64,000 nt of DNA, from the NCBI RefSeq assembly GCF_029211125.1, contig NZ_JARGEN010000071.1:51444-115443 (forward strand). Reading direction: 5' to 3'. A program made the position numbers and the translations under genes. Every line of letters starts with the position of its first letter. The first letter of the stretch is position 1. This document shows, piece after piece, positions 16,066-25,642 of the stretch. The notes under the pieces are model-generated. The model saw only the letters and a program-made list of their open reading frames with translations, did not search any database and was not told the DNA's origin. Source of the stretch: Curvibacter soli. Its GTDB lineage: Bacteria > Pseudomonadota > Gammaproteobacteria > Burkholderiales > Burkholderiaceae_C.

Positions 16066-17803
16066 CCGACTGATCCTGGGTGACACGTGCGATTTCTTCG
16101 AGCGTGGTGAGGCCGGCGGCGACCTTGCACAACCCATCCTCGTACAGGTTCAACATGCCTCTTGCGCTGACGGCGAGTTGGTGCAAGGTGTTGGCGTCCT
16201 TTCCGTCAATGATGGCCCGGCGCATGGGGTCGTCGAGTATCAGCAGTTCATGGATTCCTATGCGTCCCCGGTAGCCGGAGCCTCGACAATGTTCACAACC
16301 GCGCGCACGGTAATAAGTCTGCACCGGCACGCCGAGGCGCGCCAGTCCGCTGCTGTCCAGCACTTCAGGCGGCAATTGGACAGGCTCCTTGCAGGATTCG
16401 CACAGAGTCCGCACCAGCCGCTGCGACAGGACGCCATTCACGGATGAAGTGATCAGATAACGCTCCACCCCCATGTCCTGAAGGCGAATCAGAGCGCCTG
16501 CGGCGGTGTTCGTGTGCAATGTGGACAGCACGAGGTGGCCGGTCAGTGCGGCCTGCACGGCGATCTGGGCCGTTTCACCGTCCCGCATTTCCCCGATCAT
16601 GATGATGTCCGGGTCTTGCCGGAGGATCGCCCGTAGCGCATTCGCGAAGCTCAGGTTGATCTGCGGGTGCACCTGAATCTGGTTGATGCCTTCGAGTTGG
16701 TATTCGACCGGGTCCTCTACCGTGATGATTTTCTGAGTGTCCGCATTCAATTTTGACAGGGCGGCATACAGCGTTGTCGTTTTGCCAGAACCCGTGGGGC
16801 CGGTGACGAGGAGAATCCCGTATGGGCGGGCCAGCAATTGGTCCAATTTCGCCAGAATGTCGCGCTCGAAACCCATGGTGTTCAGGTCCAGCCTGACGCT
16901 GGCGCGGTCCAGCACGCGCATGACGACACTCTCTCCATGCACCGTCGGCACGGTAGATACGCGCAAATCGAGTTCCCGGCCCTTGACGCGGGTCTTGATA
17001 CGACCATCCTGAGGCAAGCGACGCTCGGCAATGTCCAAATGCGCAAGCAGTTTCACGCGCGAGTTAACCGCGGCACTGTGCCGCGGGGGGACGATTTCCG
17101 CTTCATGGATGACACCATCGACCCGGTAGCGCACATGCAGCCCGTCATCGAAAGGCTCCAAGTGGATATCGGATGCGCGCAGGTCGATCACACGGCCGAT
17201 GATGGCGTTGACCAAGCGAATGACAGGGGCTTCGCTGGCGATGTCCCGGAGATGCTCTACGAAATCCCCTGCATCGGAGTCAATGCCATCTATCTGTTCG
17301 CTTTCGCCCCCCTCGACGGAAACCTCCGGGGGCTCGGCAAGCGCCTTCTGGATGTCGCTTTCCAGTGCCAGGAAAGGACGAATAACGCAGCCGGTGGCCA
17401 AATGCAGGGCCTTAACGGTAAATACGTCTTGTGGCACGGCCATGGCCATGTCGAGTTGGCCATCGGCCTCACGCAACGGATAGGCGGTGTTTGCCTCCAG
17501 AAACTCGCGGCGCAAGCCATTGACCTCGGGCATCAGATCCGGGAAATGTTCCACCGGGACGAGCGGAAACCCCAACTGCACGGCAAGCATGCGCGCAACG
17601 TCGATCTCAGCAACCACCCCCAAACGCACCAGCACGTTACCCAGCATGCCGCCCATTTCCTGCTGCGCCGAAAGCGCGCGCTCAAGATCGCGCGCGCTCA
17701 ACTTACCCGCTTGCACCAATAGCTCGCCGATACGCACATGGCCTGGGGCCGCTCCTTCCTCTCCTTGAGGCGCGAGCATTTCTTCGCCTTCTGCTAATGC
17801 CAT
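16058..17803 (-). CDS. gspE: Type II secretion ATPase GspE
   Basis: A 581-residue hexameric ATPase that drives pseudopilus assembly. The N-terminal domain binds GspL. The C-terminal motor has Walker A GPTGSGKT (335-342), an Asp box, and a Walker B-type segment [12 protein letters not shown] (about 397-408). A zinc-binding tetracysteine module (C468-x2-C471 ... C503-x2-C506) is intact. The start at 17803 gives the usual acidic N-terminus; longer in-frame readings run back into rmlC. It is the first gsp gene and begins only 17 bp after the rmlC stop, with no terminator between. Confidence 0.93.
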   Translation of the reverse strand: MALAEGEEMLAPQGEEGAAPGHVRIGELLVQAGKLSARDLERALSAQQEMGGMLGNVLVRLGVVAEIDVARMLAVQLGFPLVPVEHFPDLMPEVNGLRREFLEANTAYPLREADGQLDMAMAVPQDVFTVKALHLATGCVIRPFLALESDIQKALAEPPEVSVEGGESEQIDGIDSDAGDFVEHLRDIASEAPVIRLVNAIIGRVIDLRASDIHLEPFDDGLHVRYRVDGVIHEAEIVPPRHSAAVNSRVKLLAHLDIAERRLPQDGRIKTRVKGRELDLRVSTVPTVHGESVVMRVLDRASVRLDLNTMGFERDILAKLDQLLARPYGILLVTGPTGSGKTTTLYAALSKLNADTQKIITVEDPVEYQLEGINQIQVHPQINLSFANALRAILRQDPDIIMIGEMRDGETAQIAVQAALTGHLVLSTLHTNTAAGALIRLQDMGVERYLITSSVNGVLSQRLVRTLCESCKEPVQLPPEVLDSSGLARLGVPVQTYYRARGCEHCRGSGYRGRIGIHELLILDDPMRRAIIDGKDANTLHQLAVSARGMLNLYEDGLCKVAAGLTTLEEIARVTQDQSDA

Positions 17804-17820
17804 TTGAGTGAATTCCAATA

Positions 17821-18372
17821 TCAATCGAATACTTCGGCATTCAGGAAAGTCTGCGCGTTGGCGTCTTTCGCGGACAGCAAAGGGGCTCCATCGACTTCGC
17901 GCCACTGGATGCCGATGGCCGGGTCATTCCACGCAATGCAGCGCTCATGCTCGGGTGCATAGTAGTCCGTTGTTTTATATAGAAACTCCGCCTCATCGGT
18001 GAGCACCAGGAACCCGTGCGCGAAGCCCGCGGGGACCCACATCTGGCGGCGGTTGGCTTCGCTCAGTTGCGCGCCCACCCACTGGCCGAACGTCGGCGAG
18101 CTTCTACGAATGTCCACGGCCACGTCGAACACTGCACCGCGCACCACGCGCACCAGTTTGCCCTGCGGCTGCCGGACCTGGTAGTGCAGCCCGCGCAGGA
18201 CGCCCCTGGCGCTGCGGCTGTGGTTGTCTTGCACGAAGCGGACATCGCGGCAGCCGATGGCTTCCTCGAATGCGCGCTGGTTGAAGCTCTCATAGAAAAA
18301 GCCGCGCGCATCGCCGAATACCTTGGGTTCGAGCAAGAAGACATCGGGAATGGCCAGGCGGGTTGCTTGCAT
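17821..18372 (-). CDS. rfbC: dTDP-4-dehydrorhamnose 3,5-epimerase
   Basis: A 183-residue cupin enzyme (RmlC). It converts dTDP-4-keto-6-deoxyglucose to dTDP-4-keto-L-rhamnose. The family signatures are present: PKVFGDARGFFYESFN, FVQDNHSRSARGVLRGLHYQ (catalytic His in RGLHYQ) and WVPAGFAHGFLVL. It is last in the rmlBDAC set, 12 bp after rmlA, and is followed 17 bp later by gspE. Length is normal. Confidence 0.95.
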   Translation of the reverse strand: MQATRLAIPDVFLLEPKVFGDARGFFYESFNQRAFEEAIGCRDVRFVQDNHSRSARGVLRGLHYQVRQPQGKLVRVVRGAVFDVAVDIRRSSPTFGQWVGAQLSEANRRQMWVPAGFAHGFLVLTDEAEFLYKTTDYYAPEHERCIAWNDPAIGIQWREVDGAPLLSAKDANAQTFLNAEVFD

Positions 18373-18384
18373 GCTGCACCTCTC

Positions 18385-19281
18385 TCAGTAGATTTTCTTT
18401 TGCAGGACGTTCATGAGGTACTGCCCATAGCCGCTCTTGGTGAGCGGCTGCGCCAGGCCCTCTAGCTGGGCGGCGTCGATCCACTGCTGGCGCCAGGCGA
18501 TTTCCTCGGGGCACGCGATTTTCAGCCCCTGGCGGCGCTCCAGCGTGGCGATGAATTGCCCGGCTTCCAGCAGGCTCTCGTGCGTGCCCGTATCCAGCCA
18601 TGCATAGCCGCGTCCCAGGACTTCGACGCTGAGCCGGCCCTGTTGGAGGTACAGGCGGTTCAGGTCGGTGATTTCCAGTTCGCCGCGCGGCGAAGGCCGC
18701 AGGCCGCGGGCGAGTTCCACCACCTGCGGGTCGTAGAAATACAGGCCCGTGACGGCATAGCTGGACTTGGGCACGGCTGGCTTTTCCTCCAGCGAGAGCA
18801 CCCGGCCCGCCGCGTCGAATTCCGCCACGCCGTAGCGCTCAGGATCCTGCACGTGGTAGACGAATACGCTCGCGCCTTCGGAGCGCCGCGCTGCACCGGC
18901 CAGCAGTTCCTGCAGGTCGTGGCCGTGGAAGATGTTGTCGCCCAGTACCAGCGCGCTCGGCGCGCCGTCGAGGAACCGTTCGCCGATGATGAATGCCTGC
19001 GCCAGTCCGTCGGGGCTGGGCTGCACCGCGTATTGCAGCCGGATGCCCCATTGGCCGCCGTCGCCCAGCAGTTGCTGGAAGCGCGGCGTGTCCTGCGGCG
19101 TGCTGATGACCAGGATGTCGCGGATGCCCGCGAGCATCAGCGTGCTCAGCGGGTAATAGATCATGGGCTTGTCGTACACCGGCAGCAGTTGCTTGCTGAT
19201 GGCCAGCGTGGCCGGGTGCAGCCGGGTGCCGGCGCCCCCGGCGAGGATGATGCCCTTGCGGACGGTGTCGGGTGCGGTCAT
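18385..19281 (-). CDS. rfbA: Glucose-1-phosphate thymidylyltransferase
   Basis: A 298-residue RmlA. It joins glucose-1-phosphate and dTTP to give dTDP-glucose. The nucleotide-binding loop [14 protein letters not shown] is near residue 10-24, followed by [13 protein letters not shown], the metal-site region [13 protein letters not shown] and the sugar-site [20 protein letters not shown]. The ATG overlaps the rmlD stop by ATGA. Full length. Confidence 0.96.
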   Translation of the reverse strand: MTAPDTVRKGIILAGGAGTRLHPATLAISKQLLPVYDKPMIYYPLSTLMLAGIRDILVISTPQDTPRFQQLLGDGGQWGIRLQYAVQPSPDGLAQAFIIGERFLDGAPSALVLGDNIFHGHDLQELLAGAARRSEGASVFVYHVQDPERYGVAEFDAAGRVLSLEEKPAVPKSSYAVTGLYFYDPQVVELARGLRPSPRGELEITDLNRLYLQQGRLSVEVLGRGYAWLDTGTHESLLEAGQFIATLERRQGLKIACPEEIAWRQQWIDAAQLEGLAQPLTKSGYGQYLMNVLQKKIY

Positions 19282-20183
19282 GGAGAGGGGCAGAGAATTT
19301 CAGCGAGCATGCGCGCCACGCCAGCCTGCCAGGGCGGCAGCGCCAAGCCGAACGTGGCTTGCAGCCTGCTCGTATCCAGGCGCGAGTTGCGGGGGCGCGC
19401 GGCGGGCGTGGGGAAGGCGCTGGTAGGTACGGGCGCCACCTCGGTTGCTCTTATTTTAATAGCATACTGCGCTTGCGCGGCCTGCGCCAGCACGTATTTT
19501 GCATAGGAATGCCAAGTGGTGGCGCCGGCGGCTGCCACGTGGTACAGGCCCGCGTCCTGGGGGTGCCGCAGCAGTTGGCGGATGGCGTGGGCGGTGACGT
19601 CGGCCAGCAGGTCGGCGCCGGTGGGGGCGCCCCACTGGTCGTCGATGACGGTCAGGCGCTCGCGCTCGCGCGCCAGGCGCAGCATGGTGCGGGCGAAGTT
19701 GCCGCCGCGCGCGGCATGGACCCAACTGGTGCGCAGGATCAGGTGGCGCGCGCAGGCGGCCTGGATGCGCCGTTCGCCCTCCAGCTTGGTGCGGCCATAG
19801 ACGTTGAGCGGCGCGGTGGCGTCGGCCTCTCGCCAGGGCGCGCTGCCGCTGCCGTCGAATACATAGTCGGTGCTGTAGTGGACCAGCCAGGCGCCCAGGC
19901 GCGCGGCTTCCTCGGCCAGCACGCCGGGGGCCGCGGCATTGATGGCGTGCGCTTGTCCGGGCTCGCTTTCCGCCCGGTCCACGGCGGTGTAGGCGGCGGC
20001 GTTGACGATGATGCCGGGGCGCAGGGTGCGCACGGCGTCGGCCAGGGCGCCCGGTTGCGCCAGGTCGCCGCCCGCGTCGTCGCGGCCCAGCGCGGTGACT
20101 TCGCCCAGCGGCGCCAGGCTGCGCTGCAGTTCCCAGCCCAGCTGGCCGTTCTTGCCCAGCAGCAGGATGCGCGGTGCGTCCAT
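19278..20183 (-). CDS. rfbD: dTDP-4-dehydrorhamnose reductase
   Basis: A 301-residue short-chain reductase (RmlD) that makes dTDP-L-rhamnose using NAD(P)H. It has the GxxGxxG-type loop [13 protein letters not shown], the [11 protein letters not shown] active-site region with Tyr, and YGRTKLEGE with Lys. The start at 20183 overlaps the rmlB stop (ATGA). A segment near residue 227-246 (coding 19443-19503) is AT-richer than its surroundings and closely matches the dispersed ~60-nt repeat found between genes elsewhere in the window. The repeat therefore seems to be carried in frame within a variable loop. Confidence 0.93.
   Translation of the reverse strand: MDAPRILLLGKNGQLGWELQRSLAPLGEVTALGRDDAGGDLAQPGALADAVRTLRPGIIVNAAAYTAVDRAESEPGQAHAINAAAPGVLAEEAARLGAWLVHYSTDYVFDGSGSAPWREADATAPLNVYGRTKLEGERRIQAACARHLILRTSWVHAARGGNFARTMLRLARERERLTVIDDQWGAPTGADLLADVTAHAIRQLLRHPQDAGLYHVAAAGATTWHSYAKYVLAQAAQAQYAIKIRATEVAPVPTSAFPTPAARPRNSRLDTSRLQATFGLALPPWQAGVARMLAEILCPSP
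19443..19503 (-). repeat. Dispersed ~60-nt repeat embedded in rmlD
   Basis: The plus strand here reads GGTTGCTCTTATTTTAATAG followed by a GCGC-rich centre and CAGCACGTATTTTGCA. This parallels, block for block, the reverse complement of the intergenic copy at 37342-37400: TTGCT-TTATTT-AATAGC, a GCGC core, GCGCCAG, then TATTTT. It lies in frame within rmlD. The match was made by eye. Confidence 0.5.
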
Positions 20184-21250
20184 CAGGCGGCGCTCTCCAC
20201 ATACTGCTTGTGCACCCATTCGCGGTAGGCGCCGCTCTGCACGCGGGCCACCCAGTCGGGATGGTCGAGGTACCACTGCACGGTCTTGCGGATGCCGGTC
20301 TCGAACGTCTCGGCGGGGCGCCAGCCGAGTTCGCGCTCGATCTTGCGCGCGTCGATGGCGTAGCGGCGGTCATGGCCCGGGCGGTCTTTCACGAAGCCGA
20401 TCTGCGCTGCGTAGCGCTGCCCATCGGCGCGCGGGCGCAGTTCGTCGAGCAGGGCGCAGACGGTGCGCACGATGTCGATGTTGGCCCGTTCGTTGCAGCC
20501 GCCGACGTTGTAGGTCTGGCCCGGCGCGCCGGCTTCGAGCACGCGGCGGATGGCGCTGCAATGGTCTTTCACGTAAAGCCAGTCGCGCACCTGCTGCCCG
20601 TCGCCGTAGACCGGCAGCGTCTTGCCCGCCAGCGCGTTGACGATCATTAGCGGGATGAGCTTTTCGGGGAAGTGGTAGGGCCCGTAGTTGTTGCTGCAGT
20701 TGGTGGTGAGCACCGGCAGGCCGTAGGTATGCGCCCAGGCGCGCACCAGGTGGTCGCTGGCGGCCTTGCTGGCGGAATAGGGGCTGTTGGGCTCGTAGGC
20801 GTTGGTTTCGCTGAAGGCCGGGGCGTCGGAGGCCAGCGTGCCGTAGACCTCGTCGGTGGAGACGTGCAGGAAGCGGAATGCTGCTTTTTCAGGAGCTGGC
20901 AGCGCTTGCCAGTAGTGCCTTGCAGCCTCCAGAAGCCTGAAGGTGCCGATGACGTTGGTCTGGATGAATTCCTCGGGCCCGAGGATGGAGCGGTCCACGT
21001 GCGACTCGGCGGCAAAGTGGACGATGGCGCGCGGGCGGTGGCGCGCCAGCAGGGCGGCCACCAGCGCACTGTCACCGATGTCGCCGCGCACGAAGGCATG
21101 ACGCGCATCGCCCTCCAGTTCCGCCAGGTTTTCGCGGTTGCCGGCATAGGTGAGCTTGTCGAGGTTGACGATCGGCTCCTGCGACTGGGCCAGCCAGTCC
21201 AGCACGAAGTTGGCGCCGATGAAGCCGGCGCCGCCGGTGACGAGGATCAT
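20183..21250 (-). CDS. rfbB: dTDP-glucose 4,6-dehydratase
   Basis: A 355-residue RmlB. It performs the NAD-dependent oxidation/dehydration of dTDP-glucose. It has [12 protein letters not shown] (cofactor loop), [12 protein letters not shown], the STDEVYG segment with catalytic Thr-Asp-Glu, and [12 protein letters not shown] (Tyr/Lys pair). The start at 21250 is supported by AGGAA 11 nt upstream; a longer reading to 21298 is unlikely. It is the first gene of the rmlBDAC-gsp transcript. Part of the coding region (20883-20935) weakly resembles the dispersed repeat. Confidence 0.96.
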   Translation of the reverse strand: MILVTGGAGFIGANFVLDWLAQSQEPIVNLDKLTYAGNRENLAELEGDARHAFVRGDIGDSALVAALLARHRPRAIVHFAAESHVDRSILGPEEFIQTNVIGTFRLLEAARHYWQALPAPEKAAFRFLHVSTDEVYGTLASDAPAFSETNAYEPNSPYSASKAASDHLVRAWAHTYGLPVLTTNCSNNYGPYHFPEKLIPLMIVNALAGKTLPVYGDGQQVRDWLYVKDHCSAIRRVLEAGAPGQTYNVGGCNERANIDIVRTVCALLDELRPRADGQRYAAQIGFVKDRPGHDRRYAIDARKIERELGWRPAETFETGIRKTVQWYLDHPDWVARVQSGAYREWVHKQYVESAA

Positions 21251-21473
21251 GAAGGGGGGATTCCTGCGGGGTTCTGGGAGGGGAATCTTCTTGCGCACGG
21301 AGGCGGGGGATTATCGCATCGGCCCCAGGCCCAGGCCGTGCCGGATTGCGCCCCCCGTATCGGCCCGCCCCCCTGGCAACCCTAGTACGAGGCAGCCCCG
21401 GGCTCGGTTAGAGTGGATCGTAACGGGTGCCTGCAGAAAAAACGACACACCACGGAGACAAAGGGATACCACC

Positions 21474-22127
21474 ATGGCGAAGAAGGCGCCGCGGCGCACT
21501 GCGGAGCGCATCCTCGAAACGGCGCTGGACCTGTTCAACCGGTTCGGCGAGCCGCATGTGTCCACCACGCTCATCTCGGCGGAAATGCGCATCAGCCCCG
21601 GCAACCTCTACTACCACTACCCCTCCAAGGAAGCGCTCATCAACGCCCTGGCTGTTCGCTATGGCGAAGCGCTGGGCCGGCATCTGTCGCGCGCCCCCGA
21701 GGTGGAGGGGATGGAGCAGGCCAGCGCGTTCGTCCACGCGCTGTGCGGGCTGGTCTGGGACTACCGTTTTCTCTACCGCAACCTGGCCGACCTGCTGGCC
21801 GGCAGCCGCCGGCTCGAAGCCCAGGTGCAGGCCGCGCTCGCGCACAAGGACGCGGCCATGCGCACCGTGCTCGGCAACCTGGCCCGTACCGGCGCCGTGC
21901 GGATGCAGGAGCGCGACATCCCCCCCACGGCAGCGGCCATGGTGATGGTGCTCACCTACTGGCTCAGCTTCGAGTTCGTGCTGGACCCGCGCAGTGCGCT
22001 CGAAGCGCACGCCGCGCCGCAGGCCGTGCAGCACGGCACGCAGCAGGTTCTGCACCTGCTCGCGCCCTACCTCGCGCCCGCGGCACGCGCGGGCCTGCCC
22101 CGCGAATTCGAAAGAGCGGCGGCCTGA
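21474..22127 (+). CDS. TetR/AcrR family transcriptional regulator
   Basis: A 217-residue regulator. The N-terminal helix-turn-helix (residues 8-55: RTAERILETALDLFNRFGEP, then ISPGNLYYHYPSKEALINAL) is a textbook TetR DNA-binding domain. The C-terminal ligand domain is all-helical and not assignable to a ligand class by motif. It is divergent from rmlB across about 220 bp and is followed 55 bp later by a TPR-like gene it may control. AAGGG lies about 8 nt before the ATG. Upstream in-frame codons exist but lack both a site and domain sequence. Confidence 0.85.
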   Translation: MAKKAPRRTAERILETALDLFNRFGEPHVSTTLISAEMRISPGNLYYHYPSKEALINALAVRYGEALGRHLSRAPEVEGMEQASAFVHALCGLVWDYRFLYRNLADLLAGSRRLEAQVQAALAHKDAAMRTVLGNLARTGAVRMQERDIPPTAAAMVMVLTYWLSFEFVLDPRSALEAHAAPQAVQHGTQQVLHLLAPYLAPAARAGLPREFERAAA

Positions 22128-22182
22128 GCCCCCGTGCGGCCCGGAACGCTGCAACCACCCGGCAAATAGGAGCGCAACCCCC

Positions 22183-22956
22183 ATGACCGAGTGGACGCCA
22201 TACCCCTATGCCGGCGAATACGTGTTCGACACCGACCGCGTGCGCGCCTGCTGGCCGCGCCTGCACGCGGGCGATGCCGAGCCCTGCCCCGCCGAGCCCG
22301 CGGTCCTGGGCGCCTGGGCGCTCTACCACAGCGGCGAATACCAGAAAGCCGCCGCAGTGGGCCTGGCGCTCGGCGGGGCCGCCGTGCATGCGGCCTACCA
22401 GGCAACCGCCGTCCACGCCGCCTACGTCGAACGGCACGCGCAAACCCGCCATGCGCTGTTGCGCCTGGTGGCCGACCGGGCGACAGCGCACGCCCAGCAG
22501 CACCCGCGCGACCCGGCGGGCTGGTACTGGCAGGCTTACGCGCTCGGGCACCACAGCCAGGGCATCAGCGTGGCGCAGGCGCTGGCCCAAGGGCTGGGCG
22601 GCAGGATACGGCTGGCGCTGCAGACCGCCATCGAGCTGGAACCCGCCCATGCCGACGCGCGCTTCGCGCTCGGCACCTACCATGCGGAGGTGATCGACAA
22701 GGTCGGCACGCTGATCGGCGGCATGACCCACGGCGCCAGCAAGGAAGACGGCCTGCGCATGTTCCGCGAGGGGTTGGCGCTGCACCCGGGCTCCGTCTTC
22801 GGCATGCTCGAATACGCGGGCGCGCTGCTCATGCTCGAAGGCGAATCGCAGCATGCGCAGGCCACGCGCCTGTACGAGCAGGCCGCCGCCTGTACGCCGC
22901 TGGACGCCACGGAGCGCATCGGCGTGGAACTGGCGCAGGCCGCGTTGCGCGAATAG
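22183..22956 (+). CDS. Conserved hypothetical protein with TPR-like helical repeats
   Basis: A 257-residue cytoplasmic protein with no signal or membrane segment. It is almost entirely helical. Alternating small and large residues (GAWALYHSGEYQKAAAVGL; AIELEPAHADARFALGTY; GLALHPGSVFGMLEYAGAL) fit two to four degenerate tetratricopeptide repeats, suggesting a protein-binding scaffold. AGGAG lies 11 nt before the ATG. It is downstream of the TetR gene in the same direction. Its stop is 1 bp from the stop of the convergent coaX. Confidence 0.7.
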   Translation: MTEWTPYPYAGEYVFDTDRVRACWPRLHAGDAEPCPAEPAVLGAWALYHSGEYQKAAAVGLALGGAAVHAAYQATAVHAAYVERHAQTRHALLRLVADRATAHAQQHPRDPAGWYWQAYALGHHSQGISVAQALAQGLGGRIRLALQTAIELEPAHADARFALGTYHAEVIDKVGTLIGGMTHGASKEDGLRMFREGLALHPGSVFGMLEYAGALLMLEGESQHAQATRLYEQAAACTPLDATERIGVELAQAALRE

Positions 22957-22957
22957 A

Positions 22958-23731
22958 TCAGGCGGCAGCGCCGAAGCGGCGCGCGGCGATCTCCAGCAGC
23001 CCGTCGAAGATCAGGCTGTCCACCAGTTCGAAGGGCCGTGTCATGGACGGCGCCATCTTCCACCCCGCGCCGCCCGTCATGATGCAGGCCGGCTCGGCGG
23101 CGCAGTGCTGCGCCAGGTGCTGGAACATGCGCTCCACCGCGCCCGCGATCGCATAGGTGCCGCCGCTGGTGAGCGCGTCGCTGGTGTTGGTGGGGAACAC
23201 GCGCACCTCGCCCGTGGGCACGTGCAGGCCCGCCGTGCCTGACTCCAGGGCGCGCAGCATGATCCCGTGGCCCGGCAGGATCAGCCCGCCGAGGAAGCGC
23301 CCGCCCGTATCGATGGCCTCCACCGTGACCGCCGTGCCGACCATGACCAGCACCAGCGGCCGGGCCGGGCCGCGCGCCAGGACGCGCTGGCGCGCGCCGA
23401 TCATCGCCACCCAGCGGTCCGTGCCCAGGCGCAAAGGATGGTCGTAGCCGTTGACCACGCCGGCCTCCTCGGGCGAGGAGACGACCCACTGCGGCACCAC
23501 GTCCCACAGCTCCATCTGCTCCTCCACGCGCCGCTTGATTGCGTCGCCCGCCACCACGCAGCCCAGCATGCGCTGCGGCGGCTCCAGCGCGGACCAGGGG
23601 CCGTCGGACAGTTTGTCGATGTTCTCCAGGAATTCAGCACCCTGGGCAAGAGGAACAGCCCCTGGCCGCAACGTGCCGTACTGCGCCCACTTGAGCCTGG
23701 TGTTGCCAATGTCGATGGCCAGGAAGGTCAT
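22958..23731 (-). CDS. coaX: Type III pantothenate kinase
   Basis: A 257-residue CoaX. It performs the first step of coenzyme A synthesis, phosphorylating pantothenate. It has an acetate-kinase/Hsp70-like fold with the phosphate loop [16 protein letters not shown] at the N-terminus, [12 protein letters not shown] in the middle and [10 protein letters not shown] in the second lobe. The start at 23731 is the one that begins the phosphate loop. In many beta-proteobacteria coaX follows birA; that gene is not here. Convergent, with a 1-bp gap to the TPR-like gene. Confidence 0.94.
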   Translation of the reverse strand: MTFLAIDIGNTRLKWAQYGTLRPGAVPLAQGAEFLENIDKLSDGPWSALEPPQRMLGCVVAGDAIKRRVEEQMELWDVVPQWVVSSPEEAGVVNGYDHPLRLGTDRWVAMIGARQRVLARGPARPLVLVMVGTAVTVEAIDTGGRFLGGLILPGHGIMLRALESGTAGLHVPTGEVRVFPTNTSDALTSGGTYAIAGAVERMFQHLAQHCAAEPACIMTGGAGWKMAPSMTRPFELVDSLIFDGLLEIAARRFGAAA

Positions 23732-23929
23732 GGTTGGATTATGGGGGCAACGCTGGGATGCTCGCGCGCACCGCGAGGTTTTGGCTGCATGCGTCTGCTC
23801 CCCGACACGAGGCAGTTCCGGACGCCATCGGGCCAACCATTGTTGACGATCTCCAGCATCTCACGGCGGCGCCCGTGCGCTACAGTGTGCCGTCCACCCA
23901 TTCATTTCTGGCTGAAAAGGAGCAAGCGC

Positions 23930-24424
23930 ATGGGAATCCTCGGTTTCATCAAGGAAGCGGGCGAAAAGCTGTTCGGCGTCAAGGAGGTCGAGGCCGCCGC
24001 GGCCAGCCCCGCCACCAAGCAGCAGCTCGACACGCTCAACACCCAGGCCGCCCACGCCATCCGCGACTACGTGGAAGCGCAGAAGCTCGGCATCACGGGC
24101 CTGTTCGTGCTGTTCGACGGCGCCACGGGCAAGGTGACGCTGCAAGGGGAGGCCCCGTCGCAGGAAGCCGCGGAAAAAGCCGCGCTTTGCGCCGGCAACG
24201 TGGCCAGCGTGAAGGAAGTGGAGAGCCTGCTCGCCGTCAGCACCCCCGCGCCCGAGGCCCAGTACCACGACGTGGTGCGCGGCGACACGCTCTCGGCCAT
24301 CGCGCTCAAGTACTACGGCAACGCCAACAAGTACCCGGTGATCTTCGAGGCCAACAAGCCCATGCTCAGCAACCCCGACAAGATCTACCCCGGCCAGAAG
24401 CTGCGCATTCCACCGCTGTCCTGA
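23930..24424 (+). CDS. BON-LysM protein, YgaU/Kbp-like
   Basis: A 164-residue soluble protein. It has an N-terminal helical part, a BON domain (about 45-105: GLFVLFDGATGKVTLQGEAP to VASVKEVESLL) and a C-terminal LysM domain (about 115-164: HDVVRGDTLSAIALKYYGNA to DKIYPGQKLRIPPLS). This is the architecture of E. coli YgaU/Kbp, a cytoplasmic potassium-binding protein; the same name is tentative here. There is no signal peptide despite the LysM domain, as in YgaU. AAGGAG lies 9 nt before the ATG. A dispersed-repeat hairpin just downstream probably terminates it. Confidence 0.85.
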   Translation: MGILGFIKEAGEKLFGVKEVEAAAASPATKQQLDTLNTQAAHAIRDYVEAQKLGITGLFVLFDGATGKVTLQGEAPSQEAAEKAALCAGNVASVKEVESLLAVSTPAPEAQYHDVVRGDTLSAIALKYYGNANKYPVIFEANKPMLSNPDKIYPGQKLRIPPLS

Positions 24425-24440
24425 GCCGCCGGCTTGATGC

Positions 24441-24496
24441 CAAAAGAGCCGCCAGCGCTTTTATAACAAGCGCTGGCAGCTATTTTTTTGATAGCA
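24441..24496 (+). repeat. Dispersed ~60-nt double-hairpin repeat, copy A
   Basis: A perfect 10-bp stem GCCAGCGCTT/AAGCGCTGGC (24451-24460 with 24468-24477) is followed by a second small hairpin GCTAT/ATAGC (24479-24483 with 24491-24495). Related blocks (AAAA, GCGCTT core, GCAGCTAT, ATAGC) recur at 28628, 37342, 55305, 59322 and inside cca and rmlD. This is the best preserved copy. Confidence 0.75.
24451..24490. terminator. Probable bidirectional terminator formed by repeat copy A
   Basis: The 10-bp GC-rich stem at 24451-24477 is followed on the plus strand by TTTTTTT (24483-24489), giving a terminator for the BON-LysM gene. On the minus strand the same stem is followed by a shorter T tract after the dioxygenase-rhodanese gene. 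The two genes converge here. Confidence 0.6.
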
Positions 24497-24509
24497 TATC
24501 CCGCAGCCT

Positions 24510-25631
24510 TCAGCCCTGCCGCCACGGCAGCCCGTGGAAGCGCCAGCCGCCCTTGCGGCCGCGCTGGGCGTTTTCGTCGGGGTCGCCCTCGAAGCCTTCG
24601 AGGATGTTGTAGGCCGTGATGCCCAGCTCCGCCGCGCGCTTGGCCGCCGCCACCGAGCGCACGCCGCTGCGGCACAGCAGCACGGCCTTGCCGCCCGGCG
24701 GCACCGCCGCGCGCAAGGCATCGTCGAAACCGGGGTTGGGCGCCATGCCGGGCCACTGCTTCCATTCGGCCGGCACGGCGCCGGGCACGAAGCCGACCCA
24801 GGCGCGCTCGGCGTCGGTGCGCACGTCCACCAGCACCGCCTCGCCCGCCTGCACCCACTGCCAGGCCAGTTGCGGCGCCACGTCGCCCGCGTAGCCTTGC
24901 GCCGCCCGCGGCGCGTCGAGCGCGGCGGCACCGGCGTCGTGGCGCAGGCCGGAGCTTTGGTTGGCGGGCACCGCTTCGTCGATGCGGCGGGGCTGGGGCA
25001 GGTTGAGGTGGTCCATGATGGAGACGAACTCTGGCAGCGTGCGCCCGGCCACGCGGCGGTTGTTGGCTTTCTCCCAGCCGATGGTGGAATGGCTGCGGCC
25101 CTGGTAGTCGTGGCCAGGCCAGACGATGGTGTCGCCCGGCAGCGCGAACAGCACGCGCGTGAGGCTGTCGTACAGCGCCTCGGCGCTGCCGCTCTGGAAA
25201 TCGGTGCGCCCGCAGCCGTCGATGAGCAGGGTGTCGCCCGTGAACGCATGGCCGCGCCACAGGTAGCACATGCTGCCCGCCGTGTGGCCCGGCGTATGCA
25301 GCGCGCGCAGGGTTTCGCCGCCGAATCGCAGTTCGGCACCGTCGGAAAGTTGCACGGCGGCGGTGCCGATGTGGCAGTCCTGCGGGGCGGCCGTGGCCGC
25401 GCCGGTGTGCTCGGCCAGCAGGGCGGCGCTGGTGATGTGGTCGGCATGCGCGTGGGTTTCCACGGCCCAGCGCAGTGTGAGGCCGTGTTCGCGCAGCGCG
25501 GCCAGGTCGCGCTCGATCTGCGCGTCCACCGGATCGATGATGAGCGCCTCGCGCGTGGCGGGGTCGTGCAGGATGTAGCTGTAGGTGCAGGACGCGGGGT
25601 CGAGCAGTTGCAGCGGTTGCAGCGGTTGCAT
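24510..25631 (-). CDS. Persulfide dioxygenase-rhodanese fusion
   Basis: A 373-residue two-domain enzyme. Residues 1-240 form a metallo-beta-lactamase domain of the ETHE1 type, with the metal motif THAHADH (59-65), HTPGHTAGSMCY, the ligand Asp in FTGDTLLIDGCGRTDFQ and PGHDYQGR. Residues 265-373 form a rhodanese domain with active-site Cys320 in the CRSGVRS loop. Such fusions oxidise glutathione persulfide to sulfite and pass sulfane sulfur to or from thiosulfate. The gene begins 11 bp after the CsoR-family repressor and is probably cotranscribed with it, consistent with sulfide/persulfide detoxification. The start at 25631 begins with short 9-nt repeats (MQPLQPLQLL). Confidence 0.9.
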   Translation of the reverse strand: MQPLQPLQLLDPASCTYSYILHDPATREALIIDPVDAQIERDLAALREHGLTLRWAVETHAHADHITSAALLAEHTGAATAAPQDCHIGTAAVQLSDGAELRFGGETLRALHTPGHTAGSMCYLWRGHAFTGDTLLIDGCGRTDFQSGSAEALYDSLTRVLFALPGDTIVWPGHDYQGRSHSTIGWEKANNRRVAGRTLPEFVSIMDHLNLPQPRRIDEAVPANQSSGLRHDAGAAALDAPRAAQGYAGDVAPQLAWQWVQAGEAVLVDVRTDAERAWVGFVPGAVPAEWKQWPGMAPNPGFDDALRAAVPPGGKAVLLCRSGVRSVAAAKRAAELGITAYNILEGFEGDPDENAQRGRKGGWRFHGLPWRQG

Positions 25632-25642
25632 GGCCGCGCGCT

